A stretch of DNA of 64,000 nucleotides, taken from Ramazzottius varieornatus. Lineage: Eukaryota > Tardigrada > Eutardigrada > Parachela > Ramazzottiidae. The notes under the pieces are model-generated. The model was not told the origin of the DNA and did no database searches. It worked only from the letters and a program-made list of their open reading frames with translations. Numbering within the stretch: the stretch's first letter is position 1; the number at the start of each line of letters is the position of its first letter. The position numbers and the translations under genes were made by a program. Below are positions 47,681 through 60,200 of this stretch, one piece after another. Location: positions 7,778,772 to 7,842,771 of the forward strand of contig BDGG01000002.1 of NCBI GenBank assembly GCA_001949185.1. The letters are read 5' to 3'.

Positions 47681-47688
47681 TTTTTATA
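47681..47688 (-). promoter_or_regulatory. TATA box of H2B
   Basis: TATAAAAA reading leftward, about 115 bp upstream of the H2B ATG. CCAAT-like words lie at about 47726 and 47791. Confidence 0.6.
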
Positions 47689-47865
47689 CGAAACCGAGCA
47701 AGGGCGCACAGAGAAATTATCACTTGAGCCAATGGCAACTGCAACGCCCATTTTTTTAACCGCAGTAGGTGCGGTCTTACGAACACGTTTTGATTGGTTA
47801 AACTCTGGCCTAGAGTTGTTGGCCAATGGGAAATTCGAATGGACCGCCTACTGACATCTGGTGGG

Positions 47866-47873
47866 TATATAAA
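47866..47873 (+). promoter_or_regulatory. TATA box of H2A
   Basis: TATATAAA, 130 bp upstream of the H2A ATG, preceded by GGCCAATGGG at 47821. Confidence 0.6.
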
Positions 47874-47995
47874 CTGCTTGCTGGCTTTCAAATTTTCCAT
47901 CAGTTGTTGCTCCATTCATATCCTGCTCCCCACGTGTGCCAGTGCTAGCCTCGTTTCGTTTTCTTCCAGGTCCTCTCTTCACCCAACTCTTCATC

Positions 47996-48571
47996 ATGAC
48001 TGGACGCGGAAAAGGAGGCAAAGTCAAGGGAAAGGCCAAATCTCGATCCAGCCGCGCTGGACTGCAGTTCCCCGTTGGTCGAATCCACCGAATGCTCCGC
48101 AAGGGAAATTACGCTGAACGGGTTGGTGCTGGCGCTCCCGTCTACCTGGCTGCTGTCCTCGAGTACCTCGCTGCCGAAGTGCTGGAGTTGGCCGGAAACG
48201 CTGCCCGCGACAACAAGAAGTCCCGCATCATTCCCCGTCATTTGCAGCTCGCCATCCGCAACGACGAAGAGGTAAGCTAGTTTTCTGTTCAGTCAAAACT
48301 CGCTTGTTGTGACGGTTGATTGGATGTGCACCAGTATTTCCCCATTTTCTCTTTGCAGTTGAACAAGCTTCTGTCTGGAGTAACCATCGCTCAAGGTGGT
48401 GTCTTGCCCAACATCGCACCTACGCTTCTGCCCAAGAAGACCGGAGACTCTGCCATGGCTCAGGACAAGGGTGAGAAGGCCTCGGCTGGTGGTGGTGGTG
48501 GTGGTGGTGGTGGAGACCGCAAGAAGGGAGGAAAGGCCAAGGAAGCTGCTGCCGAATCTCAGGAAGCCTAA
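47996..48571 (+). CDS. Histone H2A, H2A.X-like, with glycine-run tail
   Basis: Exons 47996-48271 and 48359-48571 give 162 residues, about 30 longer than canonical H2A. The fold is standard: [72 protein letters not shown]. The tail is unusual. It runs through KASA, nine glycines coded by a GGT repeat (48489-48515), [14 protein letters not shown], and ends SQEA. SQ-E near the C-terminus is the H2A.X phosphorylation motif of the ATM/ATR damage response, though H2A.X normally has a large hydrophobic last residue. As the only H2A in the cluster it may serve as both bulk H2A and H2A.X, as in Drosophila and yeast. Confidence 0.93.
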
Positions 48572-48783
48572 AATTCTCCCTAACTGGCTTTTGTTCTGTT
48601 GTACCACCGAGAAATTGTTGACTTTGAAAGTGCCGTTTCAGTTCATCCGTGTATATTGTGTACAGTTCGAAAATCTTAAATTTATTGACATCACCAAAAT
48701 TAGATTTCCTTCGTTGTTTTGAAATGAGCTGGTTTCAGCTTTGAAGGAGTAGCAGTGGAAAGGATCGGAAATAACTTACTGTA

Positions 48784-48789
48784 AATAAA
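48784..48789 (+). terminator. AATAAA polyadenylation signal of H2A
   Basis: AATAAA 215 bp after the H2A stop. It lies beside the stop of the convergent cysteine-synthase gene, so the two transcripts probably overlap at their 3' ends. Confidence 0.5.
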
Positions 48790-48797
48790 ACTTAGTT

Positions 48798-50926
48798 TCA
48801 CCGCAGAAACTTCCGATGGTCTTCCGGTACGAATTGCAGAAGACCTGAAATTAAAAAGAAGAAATTACTGTAGTTCATAGCGGTTGGAAGAACGAGAGCG
48901 ATGGAACTCCCTTGAAAGGACGATTTTCACGCACGTCACAAGTGCGCCACAGTATCGAGAGGAGGCTGTTCAACGTTGCAGCCTCCGAACCTTAATTTTA
49001 TTTTATACAACGGCTCAGTATCTCACCTGCTTCTTCCATGGCAAGTTTATTGAACAACCTCTTGAAATATTTGTGACCAGTATCACAAAGACAAGAAACG
49101 ATGGTTTTTCCAGGTCCCATTAACTTTGCCACTTCCACAGCGGCAGCCACGTTGAGACCTGACGAAGCACCACAGTAGAATCCTTCGTCGTTCAGCAAAC
49201 GGAATGTCTGGAAAGAAACCAAACTTGTAACGAGCGACACAAAATAAGCTTCTGCGGGCGAAAGAGTACGAGAAGCAACTCACATGTTGCATAACTAGAT
49301 TATCCGGAATGGCGACTGCATCATCGATCGGCGCTCCTTCCAGGTTCTTGGTGACTCGTCCTTGCCCAATCCCTTCCGTTATGCTGCCTTCCTTGTTCTT
49401 TCCCACTCCGACGAGCCTTTCCAGCTTTCCTTCTTTGACCCAGTTGTACAGAACGCTACCTTGTGGATCAGCAAGGAAAACCTTGATGTCTTCGTCACGT
49501 TCTTTCAGGAAGGTACCCACACCTACAGCAACCCAGGTAGAGTGGCGGAAAGAACGGACATTGGAAGGTTCCATTTAATGACATTATTTTCTGCTTGTTC
49601 GATAGTCCTCGTTCTTAACCGCGAAAAGCTCCAGTATGTGTCTTGAAATTAGAAAGATATTTCCGAAGTACCTGCAATGGTTCCTCCGGTTCCAGTGCCG
49701 AAGACCACGGCGTCAACCTTGCCTCCAGTCTGCTCCCATATTTCTGGACCTGTCGTTTCGTAGTGAGCTCTTCTGTTCGCAACATTGTCAAATTGGTTAG
49801 TCCATATCGCGTTCTCCAGTTTCTCGGCATGTCTTTTGGCTTGGTGGTTGTAGTTGTTAGGATCAGTGAAGGGAGCCACCGGGACACTAGTCACTTCCGC
49901 CCCGAGGTTCTTCAAAATCTCTACTTTCTCCTGCAAACAGCAACCATACCATCACATTCTTTTCACACTGCCCATACACCAATGTATTTCAATTTTGACA
50001 CGATACCCACTATTGACTGGTTGTTGGGCATGAAGATGACCAGTTTGAGCCCCAACGCCAGGCATACATGCGCCAATCCGATACCCGTATTCCCCGCGGT
50101 TCCTTCCACTACAGTTCCACCTGGCCGAATTTTACCTAGGACAGAAAGCATAAAACACTCGATTGAAAATTAGTTCAAACTCCTTGTCGTAGACTGACAG
50201 GCTTGCAAACTGATGTCGATGATTCGTAGCGCACAGAAGCCTAACTTCCGGTGGGCAAGTGCAGGAGCGTTATGGTCGAAGCTCGTCACCGGAAAATTGG
50301 CGTAAATGAGATCACACACCTGTTTCGATGGCGTCTTTCAACAGGTACAATGCAGCTCGATCTTTAACAGATCCACCAGCATTTGCGTATTCTCCTTTCA
50401 TAAGTATTTCACAACCTAATACACAGAAAATGGTTCGCCAAAGCAGCATTTCCTGGGACAAAGAACAAAATTCATACGATCGTTCGAAATAAGAAATGTC
50501 ATTCTTTATGTTCTGCCAGCTACCTGTTTCTTGGCTCAGCTTGTTTAGACGGATCATCGGAGTCCTGCAAAGACAACAGCGGCTCCGGAACAATGGATAG
50601 AGCCTGCATTTCAGTCAGGAAAGAAGCATAGTCTTAAGCGGACCAGCTCTGGAGTGACGGAGTACGTACCAGACAGCTCACCTGCCAACACTTCCGGCAA
50701 AGCCATGCCTTATTCCATCAGCCCACTTGATATGCTGCTCCTTAGATGTCAGCGTGTACTTTTCAAACTCCATGGGATCGGGTTTCACCAGATTGGCTCT
50801 GGCATGACACGTTCCAGCTGTAGAAAACGAGGCCAGCTGGAGGAACGAGAATCTGTTGCATGTAATGCTGCTGTTTCCGGGACGGGTGCATCTCAGGATC
50901 AACCGCATCGTTGGAGGTATAGGCAT
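48798..50926 (-). CDS. Cysteine-synthase-like PLP enzyme
   Basis: Eight exons (50926-50682, 50564-50524, 50415-50320, 50135-50011, 49930-49672, 49522-49284, 49207-49027, 48844-48798), in phase, 410 residues. Fold-type II PLP enzymes of the OAS-TL/CBS family replace the beta-substituent of serine derivatives with sulfide or cyanide. Seen are [12 protein letters not shown], the PLP-lysine site NAGGSVKDR (Lys113), the substrate loop [10 protein letters not shown] (138-146), the phosphate loop GTGTGGT (247-253) and [15 protein letters not shown]. It lacks the haem and CBS domains of animal [29 protein letters not shown] and [20 protein letters not shown] resemble the fungal Cys12-type cysteine synthases. 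A Ser/Arg-rich N-terminal extension suggests a mitochondrial presequence. The ATG at 50926 is the first in frame. The next gene starts 356 bp away in the opposite direction. Confidence 0.9.
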
Positions 50927-51281
50927 TTGGTTCCGGAGAATATGGAATATAAACCACCTACTCACTAGCGGGGATCAGGCTTAAACATAGTGGACGGAGA
51001 TGACGGGACTGCAAAATAGTTGGAGGGTATCGGAATCTGACAGCGAATTACCCGAACAACTGGCGCGTAACGTCATCGCTCATGACAAACTCAGTTGAAT
51101 GGATATGATGCACTTGCCGTCATTTTGACTTGAAGACTGATTCCTGAAGGACATGACTTTAATTTCCGGTCTAGACTCCTTCTGGAAGCTCTCGATCCAG
51201 TTCTAGCAAGACGTTTGCACCGTGGGTTTGTGTTTAACAGCAGGTTTAGGTTTGCAGGTTGGCCGAGTAGATACCGCAAAC

Positions 51282-52135
51282 ATGCCTAAACGAACACGAG
51301 GATTCAAGCGGACCAACACGAAGACCGAAGACGCACTTCCAGAGCGAGTGAAGAGCGACTCGGCCGAAGTATCTGTCCACAAAGAAGGATGGAACGATCT
51401 CAGCTACGAACATCATCTGAGACATCTGCGACCATCTTTCCACGGTGCAGCATCTGAAAAACCGATGGTGAGCCTAATCATGCGGAAACCACGATGACCT
51501 AAACCGTATTGTGCACTGCTTTTCCGCAGGGTTTCTTCGACGTGGAACGATGTCTTACTGAAGCAGCTCTCCACATCCGCTGTTGTCAGCTTGCAGTACC
51601 CAGATCTGAAGAAGTGGGAAACAATCTTCTGTTTTCTGGTTCGAGTAACGCGTCGGATAGTGAATGAGAGAATGGTCAAGTTGGTCACAGTGAAGTCTCG
51701 ACAGCTGATTATTCTTTGGCAACAACCAGGACGATCGTCTTTCCAATTGGAGACATGTTTTTTTTGGGTGAACGCAACTATCGTGGCCATCTTCCGCTGG
51801 GACCATGAATCGACAGACTTCTCTGTTTTCATTGTCAGGTACGTCATGTCAGTTTGTGCAACGCTAGTCTGACTTCCGAGGCGAGTCCCGCAATGGAGCA
51901 ATGGTTTTTCTACAAATTTTTCGGAGAACATCGTTCGCCAGCTCTGGATCTTCCTAACAATGTGCTCGTAACGGTCCACGGAATCTCTGCTGCGGTGGAC
52001 CCGACTGCTTTATTGGACATGAGCCTGAAAGAATTTTACAGGGTTCGCAGATGGAAAACACCTTGGCCAAAACTGGCGTTCAGGCTGGACGGAAGTGTGA
52101 ATCGGTTCAAGTCTTGGGCGGAAACGCTACAGTAA
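51282..52135 (+). CDS. Unidentified protein
   Basis: Exon 51282-51467 starts MPKRTRGFKRTN and ends in GTGAGC. Exon 51530-51644 (GFFDVERCLTEAALHIRCC) ends TCGA|GTAACG. The rest is less clear. The final 250 bases carry a good frame (MEQWFFYKFFGEHRSPALDL, LLDMSLKEFYRVRRWKTPWP) to TAA at 52135. The middle exon could begin near 51692. Joining it to the last would need a 29-bp intron (51839-51867), shorter than expected. No family is recognised. A long minus-strand frame (51413-51979) overlaps but lacks splice support. Confidence 0.4.
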
Positions 52136-54284
52136 CAGAACGATTCAGCATAGAGCGTGCAATCAGCTGGTTGCTCGTTCGCTACCGCGCTGAGACAGGT
52201 GTCACAGCGTTATGTTGGTTCGCTTTCTGAATAGCAGAGTCCTTACGATTCGGAAGAAAGGTCCTTGTCGGCAAGTTGCCGGTACTTCCGGTGGCAGCAC
52301 CGTCGCCCATCTTTTCTTCTAGTTCACTGTCCGGCGACGTACTGTTTTGCTAACTTCTCTTTGCTGCACACCATCTTCGCGAGTCTCGAGGGAAAGTAAT
52401 AAGTGTAGAACTTCGACGTTCGGAACAGCCCATAAAAAAAGACTGGTGGCTTTGCGGGCCGGAAAACGAATGCGAAAAAAGGAGATTGGGCTGATGCCTG
52501 AACTCGGGAACTTCGGATGGAAATTCTCAGTTGTTAAGTTCATTGAACAAACCACCGTTTTCTGCGATACCAAAGGAAACCGTAAGAGCACAAGCGAAGG
52601 AAAAAGTTGTCAGATTTGCATGTGCTGTTCACAGGTCAAAACTGGCTGCGTAAACTGCAGGCGACCTCCATCCTCACCAGGAAGACAGGCTGCATGTGCA
52701 GGAAAATCTCGTAATCGTCGCTAGGCTGGTCAATTATCTGACGAGCAGTTGCAAAGCTCAGAACCGAAGGGGGAGGCCAGACCCAGAGGAATGTTACTCA
52801 GACTTGGCGAAAGAAGGGAACAGCACGAGAGGCGACGAGAGAGATGGAAGGCGTCGGGCTTCTTCTCAAGCGCAGAGCAAACTGGGATGGGCTGCTCACT
52901 CTTCTGGCCATCTTTTAACGAGCATGACTTCAGAAGGCACGAGGGGAAAAGGGTAGGATAGTTTTGAAAGGCTAGAGAGACTTGGAAGAGAATGAAAGAA
53001 TGAGAGATGAGCCCTGAACAAACGCCCAAGCTAGAAATTCATAATCAGTTCCCTTTCTGGCCGTCATTGTTATGATTATGATGGTATTATTTTTAGCGCG
53101 GACTGCTACTTCTTACCTCGATGCTTCTGTTGCTTCTTTCTCGCTTCGGGCCACGACGATGGCGTCATGATGGGCGACTAGAACGAGTAGCGAAAAGTGA
53201 GTTGGCGCCATCAGAATATCGTTATCTTCGATTCTTTGCTGCCATTACGCTTATCAATTACATACGGTCCGCTGTAACCAGTTGTTGAAACTCACCAGCG
53301 AAATCCAGTTTTCTGTGAGTTGATGGAAAGTCTTCACTGTGAAAGAATCTAAGACGCGTTATACGTTGGTAAGTGATCTCGACGAGGCTTTGCTTACGTT
53401 TGTAACTTTTGCTGAGTAAGACCAGAATATGACTCTGTCTCGACTTTCAAGCTTGCACGGCGTCACCATTTGAATTCTTTCGGCATGTCGATCATCTTTT
53501 GACTGGCGCCGAGCACTGTAGACCGCCTAGACAGAGGCAGTTCTCTTTGCAAACTTTGGTATACGAACTACGAAGACAAACACAGCAGCCCGAGTACTCT
53601 GAAAAATATCGATAATTATTCATCATCAATGAGTTTCTAATGCCAAGCACCTTCATACCTTTCACCTTAGCTCAACGAGCTGTACCTTGGTCGGAACTAT
53701 CAGTACCTACTTTGCTCTATCTTTGTAGTGGCTGTATATTGTCTTTGCCCAGTCTTCCGTCCATCGAGCAAGAGAGGAAAAGAGTCGCCATTACCGTCGT
53801 CGTCGTCCTTATCCGCCTGTCTTTCCTTTCCTATCGTCTCGACGCTTGACGCTGCTGGTCTAGCCGCAATCTTCGTTCGCTCGAAAAGCTGGCTTGGATG
53901 GACACTCGCGCTCCAGTAGCACTCCGTACTATCCCTGAAATGACACAAACTGCACGATTAATCCCCACAACTTCGACGTTCTGGATCTACGAGCTGAAAG
54001 TACCAAATTGGTACTTCCTCCATACCTGATTTGCTGATGTTTCGGACACTGGCCACTTCAAAGGGTTGATTACCTTTCCGATTGATTGATGCTTTGGAGA
54101 CTTTCGGAAGCCTCTATCGACTGATTATTTGATTGGATCAGATTTAGAACACTGTTTTGATTTTATTGATTGCTTTGCGCCAGCCTGCCCAAATTTGTCG
54201 CATGACTCGCATCATTGCGACATTTTGGCCCAGGACTTCCTCCTGCCAATTTTATCCTTTCCAGCGGAATACTCGGGCGGATGT
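52136..54284. other. Intergenic, no supported gene
   Basis: Frames such as 52347-52724 (+) have no domain or splice context. The right side is presumably SMAD promoter and 5' UTR. No palindromic element is seen. Confidence 0.4.
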
Positions 54285-57200
54285 ATGCTTTGTTGGTCAA
54301 AGCGAAGGGGCACTAGCCACAACTCTCTATGGAAGATCTACACCAAGCGCATGCAAGAAGAAGCCACCGAGAAATCAGCTGCTGAAGAGCATCATGGTCT
54401 TCGTTTCCTTCGCCATTCTCCTCATTCGCATGCAGTATCCGCTACAGCCTTCTCATTCCCCCTCATGTCCGAATCTTCTCCGCCTGCTTCCCTGAGCCTG
54501 AAAGATATGGTTGAGTGGTTCTCTGCCAGCTGTTTGTCGCCTGCTCAGGTTGCCATGCTGAAGAAGATAGCCAAGAACTATGAGACTTCCGGTGAGTGCG
54601 GAGAGTGCATCTTCCTTCCTCGCCAGGTTCGCTGTCCTCCGTCGTCGTCTTCGAACTACGTTGATATTAGCCCTGTGTACCTGCTAGCGCAAGTGCTACG
54701 CTGGCCTGATCTCCAGATTTCCTCCACCAAAGACCTGCTGCGACTGAGGCATCTCTGCAGCAGCCAACCTCCACCCTCATCCATTACACTCAGCAGTCAT
54801 CTCCGACCGGAAGTGGCCACTTTGCAGAGTAAAAAGCTGTCGCATTACTCTCTCAGCTGCAACGTCCTCAAAGCTGCGGAAGCAAATTCTCCTCCGCCAA
54901 CCTCAGAAGTGGAATGCTGCAATCCCTTTCACTGGTCACGCGAGGTGCATTTGGGTAAGTTTGGCCTCTTATGAAAATAGATCTTTCTCTTTGCTTGCGG
55001 TTGCAACTTCGTAAATGTCCTCGCGTCATGCTTCCAGTTTCAGATCAACGTGTGTAAAAAATCTTCGGGTGCTGTTCCAAGCTTGTAGTCTTGCAGTGTT
55101 GGTAGAAAATGGTGGCTTTTTGCAGCTTTGTTTGAGGATATGAAATTGTGCGTGAGTTTAACGGGTAGTGCAGTTTAATCAGCGTAGGACCCCGTTCAAC
55201 TCACGCAGTTTGATGACTGTGGCAGTGCGCGAGTTCCTGTGGGCTCTGACCCGTCTACGTTGCGCAGTTGATTCTTGTGCGAACATGCGGTGTTGCGCAG
55301 GTCGATATGGGCAGGTGGTATGGGTGTTTTTTCTGTTGTTTGTGGGTGTATTTCGAGTTTGCAAGGCCGGTTCTCTTTTAGAGAGGTTGTCGCAAAGAAA
55401 GAAGGCTTCAGCTATCCGGGCTTTTGGTCCTGTTATCTGGCGTGATTTGTGCCCAGGTGAAGGTGCAGTCGACGGTAGTGATTAGAGTGTATGAAAGGCG
55501 TTCCCGACCTGATCAAAGTCATTTACGAGCTTGAGCTGTGCCCGCCGCGCTTGCCGTCGTCCACCAGAAGCACTTACGAAGAATGAAGATAAGGATGGCC
55601 GCCATTACCCGCCAGGGCCAGGCTAGAGTAATGCAGCACCGGTGCCTTCTCAATAGGTAGCAGTGAACCAGGCCGAGAACGACCAAGGCTTGCTTGTGCA
55701 AAAACTGCTTCCGGCTGTTCACTTAACAGTTTTGTTTTTGCCAAGCTAGGATACACTGGCGCCGGAAGCACATGCTAATCAGCGAGGAAAGTATGTGAGC
55801 TGATTTTTTTGCTGAACACACATCCGCTTCATCTTGAGTTTTAAGAAAATAGAAAGTGAGGCCGTCGATACCCATTAGACCGAAAAAACTCCAGCCCGGT
55901 CATGATAAACGACCAATGCTTTCCAGATTAGTTTTTCAGGCATTTCGGTCCTTCAGGGATCAGGAAAGAAGAGGAGCGAAGAGGTTGGGAAGCCGGTCAA
56001 AACGAAACGTAGACGATCGCTTTCCAAAGTTGGCGCACGCTTTCAGCCAATAACAAGGAACAAATGCGCCACTTTAGAGAGCCGGCCTTCCAGTTTAGTT
56101 TTTCTGTATGCAGATTACAGTTTTCGGAGGAACCTTTCTTTTCGGGTGTAGCAAGGTGGATGAGCTGTAGAAGCAAGACGAGGAAGTTTCGAAGGAAGTA
56201 AGGTGTTGGTTAGACCTTGTTAATGAGCGATAAAGACTTTTATACGGTATGTACAAATGGGAGCACCCAAGGGTGCGCATGGCGACGGTAGAGCCATTAT
56301 CGACTTTTTGTCAGCCCCCACTCCGACTTTACGCTCGTAGTTACATGCGAACTTATTAGTTCGTAAGCAGTGGTGGAGCACGCAGTCAGGTCAGAGTCAG
56401 AGTCAGAGTCAGATGATGCCTGATTCACTCCCAGCAGACATTGGACTCTGTCCACCTGCAACAGGGCGTAGTCGCGCAGACGGGCGAAGCATTGAGAGAT
56501 GCAAAACCGGGACGACAACTCGACAGGACTCTCGTCTAGACAGTCCAGCTGCAATCAAGGAGGGGAAGATGGAGTAGATGCGGTAATGTATATCACACGC
56601 ATATGTCAATTCATGATCGAGGTTGTGATGGAGATCTGACGTCGCGATTAACAATTTTAATGTGTCCGACAGGCGGTGATGCAGTCAGCCGAACGGGACG
56701 GAAGGAGCCGTCAGCGGACTTCGATCGAAAAGGTGGCGCCGACCGACCATTTCCTCGCGTGGCCATCTGATTAGATAGGAACGTTGAGGTTTTAAAACCG
56801 TTTTCCGGCCGGAAAGTATAATAGTTTTCAGTTTCGGTACGAGTAAACTATAGCTAGGCTTCTCGGGCCAGAAACCTCGTCCTCAGCTGCTGCTGATAAT
56901 GATTATCATTCTCGGCCACTTCAAACGAGGCAAAAGTCAACGGAAGCTTATCGACCTGCAGAATGAATCTCCTGATGAACTAAATTAAAACTAGACCTTA
57001 GCGTTTTGGCTGCAGTTTGAATGTCAGAAGCAGTGATGCGCGAGTTGAGATGGGTACAATAGATGTTTGTTTCGGGTTCCCCGACCAAAGTCGCGCACTG
57101 GTCCTTGTTCCAGTCTGACTTGCTTCTTGGGCTGACATGGCATCGAAGCCTTGTGGAGAACTTTGAGGTCTTCGAACTGAGCTTACTGGATTATGAAAGT

Positions 57201-60200
57201 TTGCACGTCTCCTGCGAAGATGAAGGTCGAATAAAGTTCGTACCAAACTGAGGGGGGAAACTGAGGAATTTTAATATTGGCGCTGGATGTTATGGCGGTT
57301 GTAGAGTTTGTCATCGAAATGTCCTGTGGGATTCTGAAGAGAGTTATGATTTGTGGTTGTGACACGATGGCGCATAGTTGGTCTCACGAGTGGCGCCAGG
57401 AATTGCGTGTTTGTTGGGGACATGTCGGGTTCCAGGAAGATGACTTCCGCTGACAAGCGCCTGATCTTGACTGCCTTGCTACTTAAAAATATGCGGTGGC
57501 GACCGGCAATTACCAACTTTATGCAAAATTGCATTGCGTCTTTTGCATGTTTTAATAGACTATGATGATTTATGACCGTCTGCGAACTTCCGAACTTAAT
57601 TGCTGCTAAAATAATCATGAAAATGCGACTGGTGAACCCGGTTCGGAAACGGTCGAATTTTTTCACTGTCTTTCCATCTGGAGTTACATGGCAGAGCATG
57701 GTTTAAACATTTGAAATTTTTGCGTTGCAGCGTGGTTAACTTTCTTATTTCTCGTAGGGCTTTTGATGGGTGATATTTCTGCTAGTCGTGACAGTGGAAT
57801 TTGTAATGGCGGTTTTCAATCACTGATTTCATTCTTTGGGGTGAGAATTCATAGGCAGGCGTCGCGACCATGAAAAAGCTTATTGATGCAAGAGAGATTT
57901 GTGTGTTTGTTTGTCGTCGTTGGCTGCAGTGGCAGTCAGACGCCCGCGAAAGAGCATATTGAGGGTTTTGGCGGTTATCGCGGTATGGAGTAGCCATTTT
58001 TGTAGACCGTGATAGCGTCATAATCATCAACATGGCGACGAGCGATTGTGAGACACATCGATTATGGCTTTGTATTGACGACAGAAGAAGTTGAAGCACT
58101 TTATCATTGTGTCGGCGCCATTAGAAAATCCCCCCAACCACACAAACGCAGACGTAACCGTCTGTACAGTAGACCAACTACTGTGGGCACTCTTCAACGA
58201 TGTCGGCAGCAGTTGAAACTTCTATCTTTTCATATCTGTTGGTATAAAGAATGAGCATTTCGCGTGGCGCGTATTTTTGAGTATGTCGTCTGCTTCGCGG
58301 TTACAAGCGACGGAATACATATATAACAGTCTGCTTCCAACTTTATCAATTTCCTCGTTCGCAATCCTATTCTAAAGTCTTTAGCGCCTAAGAAATGAGC
58401 GTGTGTATGTTGCACATTCGCAAGGAACTATCAGCGTTCAGATTTCCGCTTTCCGGTAAGAGGAAACCTGTTGCGCGAAGTCATGTGGGCAGCAAAGATT
58501 TTAATTTAAACTTTAAGCTCAGTGACTGAACTTCAGTGAAGAAGAAAGAGCAGCCGACTTTTCTTGATTTTTTTCCATGATTTTCCCGAGGTTAAAAGTG
58601 TTGCGCTGGTCTGGAAAGTTTTGCGACGAGGTTTGTCGCGCGCGCGAATCACTCATTCTGGGGAATATCTGTTTGCATAACCTGGGCAATTGGTGTGCAC
58701 TTCCCATCATGCTCATTTATAGAAAGTGATTAGGGTGGACTGTATCGGTGTAGCCGTGTGGGTGTTGTCTTTGGAGGTCGATGACGCCGTCGACGGCGCG
58801 GGATTATAATTCGCTGGTGGCAGAAAGACGTCTTTGAGGGCTTATGCTTTCTCTTTTGACCAAATGATCTGCTTGACGTACTAAGCTGCTCTAAATGCAC
58901 TTGTCACTGTGTTTTTACCAGAATATCGTCTGCCTACTTTCATGCTTCTTTTTGCATTTTGCAGAGTCTCCAAGCGGGCCACGCATCTTGCCGCAGAATT
59001 CCTCCTCCAACCAAAAAACTTTGTCAGCGGACTCATCCAGCAAAACCCTTCTGAATATGCTCTACAATCCTCCCGGATATCAAGCTGCCGAAACCGGTCA
59101 GTCTTCCGCGAATAGTTTTTGGGTTGTACTTGATCGTGTTGGCGTCGATTTATACTGACGAAAGTTGTCGGTTTCAGAGAGTGTGAAAGACTTGTCGGAA
59201 TCGAGCAGCAGCAGCGAAGTGATATCGCCCAGTTCTGCAACTGGAATCTCCCGAATTGCCTGCGGTCAAGTTAGTGCTGGTAAGGAAACCCATCATTCTC
59301 TCAGGTTGAACTTACCGAAATATCCGAATTCATTGCTTATAAACTTTCCGTGCTGGAATGAAGCTCGGTAAACAAACGCGGCATGATGTGCTACCCAAGT
59401 GGCGCACGTCAACAGTGTTATTGGCTGTGGCCGTGCGCCACTTGATAAACATCTTGGCGAGTTTGATTGTTTTTCCACAGTTGCGCACGTCTCGGTGTTG
59501 TTGGCTAAAGGCGTGCGGCACTTGGAGAAACGATCTTGCCGAGCTTGTTTGGCTCGTTCTCAAATCTGAAAACGAGCATATCTTTTGCGATGAGTTCGAA
59601 TTTTGTCATTAATAGTTTGTTTTTGTTCTTGCAGATTCGATTCCCCACGACCTTGACCGGTTTTGGGATAGTCCCGGCGGCCAGCAGAAGAAGCAGTATT
59701 ACGCTGCCTCACCTTCCAAATCCCGGTCACACCACTGGTGTCTAGTTCGCTATTGGGAAGAGTCGGCACCTTTGGGTCGTGCCCACTTCTCAGTCGTCCA
59801 TCCGGTCCTCAACGTCTTCCACGACACTCCTGCCGCTCTGTCCTCTCAGACCAGCCAAGGAATGTCGGTGAAGACCCTGGAGAACCCCAAGCGTGAGAAG
59901 AAGACGGCTGATCTTCGTGCCAGAATCGGGCTGGGCTTCCAGCTGATCTTGGACGAGGAGGAACGCGTCGTCATCATCTACAACCGCTCCAGCCTTTCTC
60001 TGTTCGTCTCGTCAGTCTACCTGAACGAGTCAAGCAAAGAGAAGGCCAATCCTCGCGTGGTGAAAGTCCCTCCGGGTTACTCCATCAAAGCTTCTCATAT
60101 GGATTTTGTGCCTAAACCGAATCTGAATGAGCCAGGAGTTTGCAGATGGGATAACATCCACGTTTCCTTTGGTAAAGGATGGGGTGAGAAATACTCTCGG

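Noticed and set aside
48925-48960. CACGTCACAAGTGCGCCACAG resembling a palindrome arm
   Set aside because: No second arm within 150 bp and no outer repeats, so not counted as a copy.
50570-50600. Alternative cysteine-synthase exon beginning at 50594 ([13 protein letters not shown])
   Set aside because: The acceptor at TCTTTGCAG (exon start 50564) gives GRTPMIRL, which matches the family; the longer version inserts unrelated residues.
51413-51979. 188-codon minus-strand frame
   Set aside because: No domain or splice sites; overlaps a better supported plus-strand gene.
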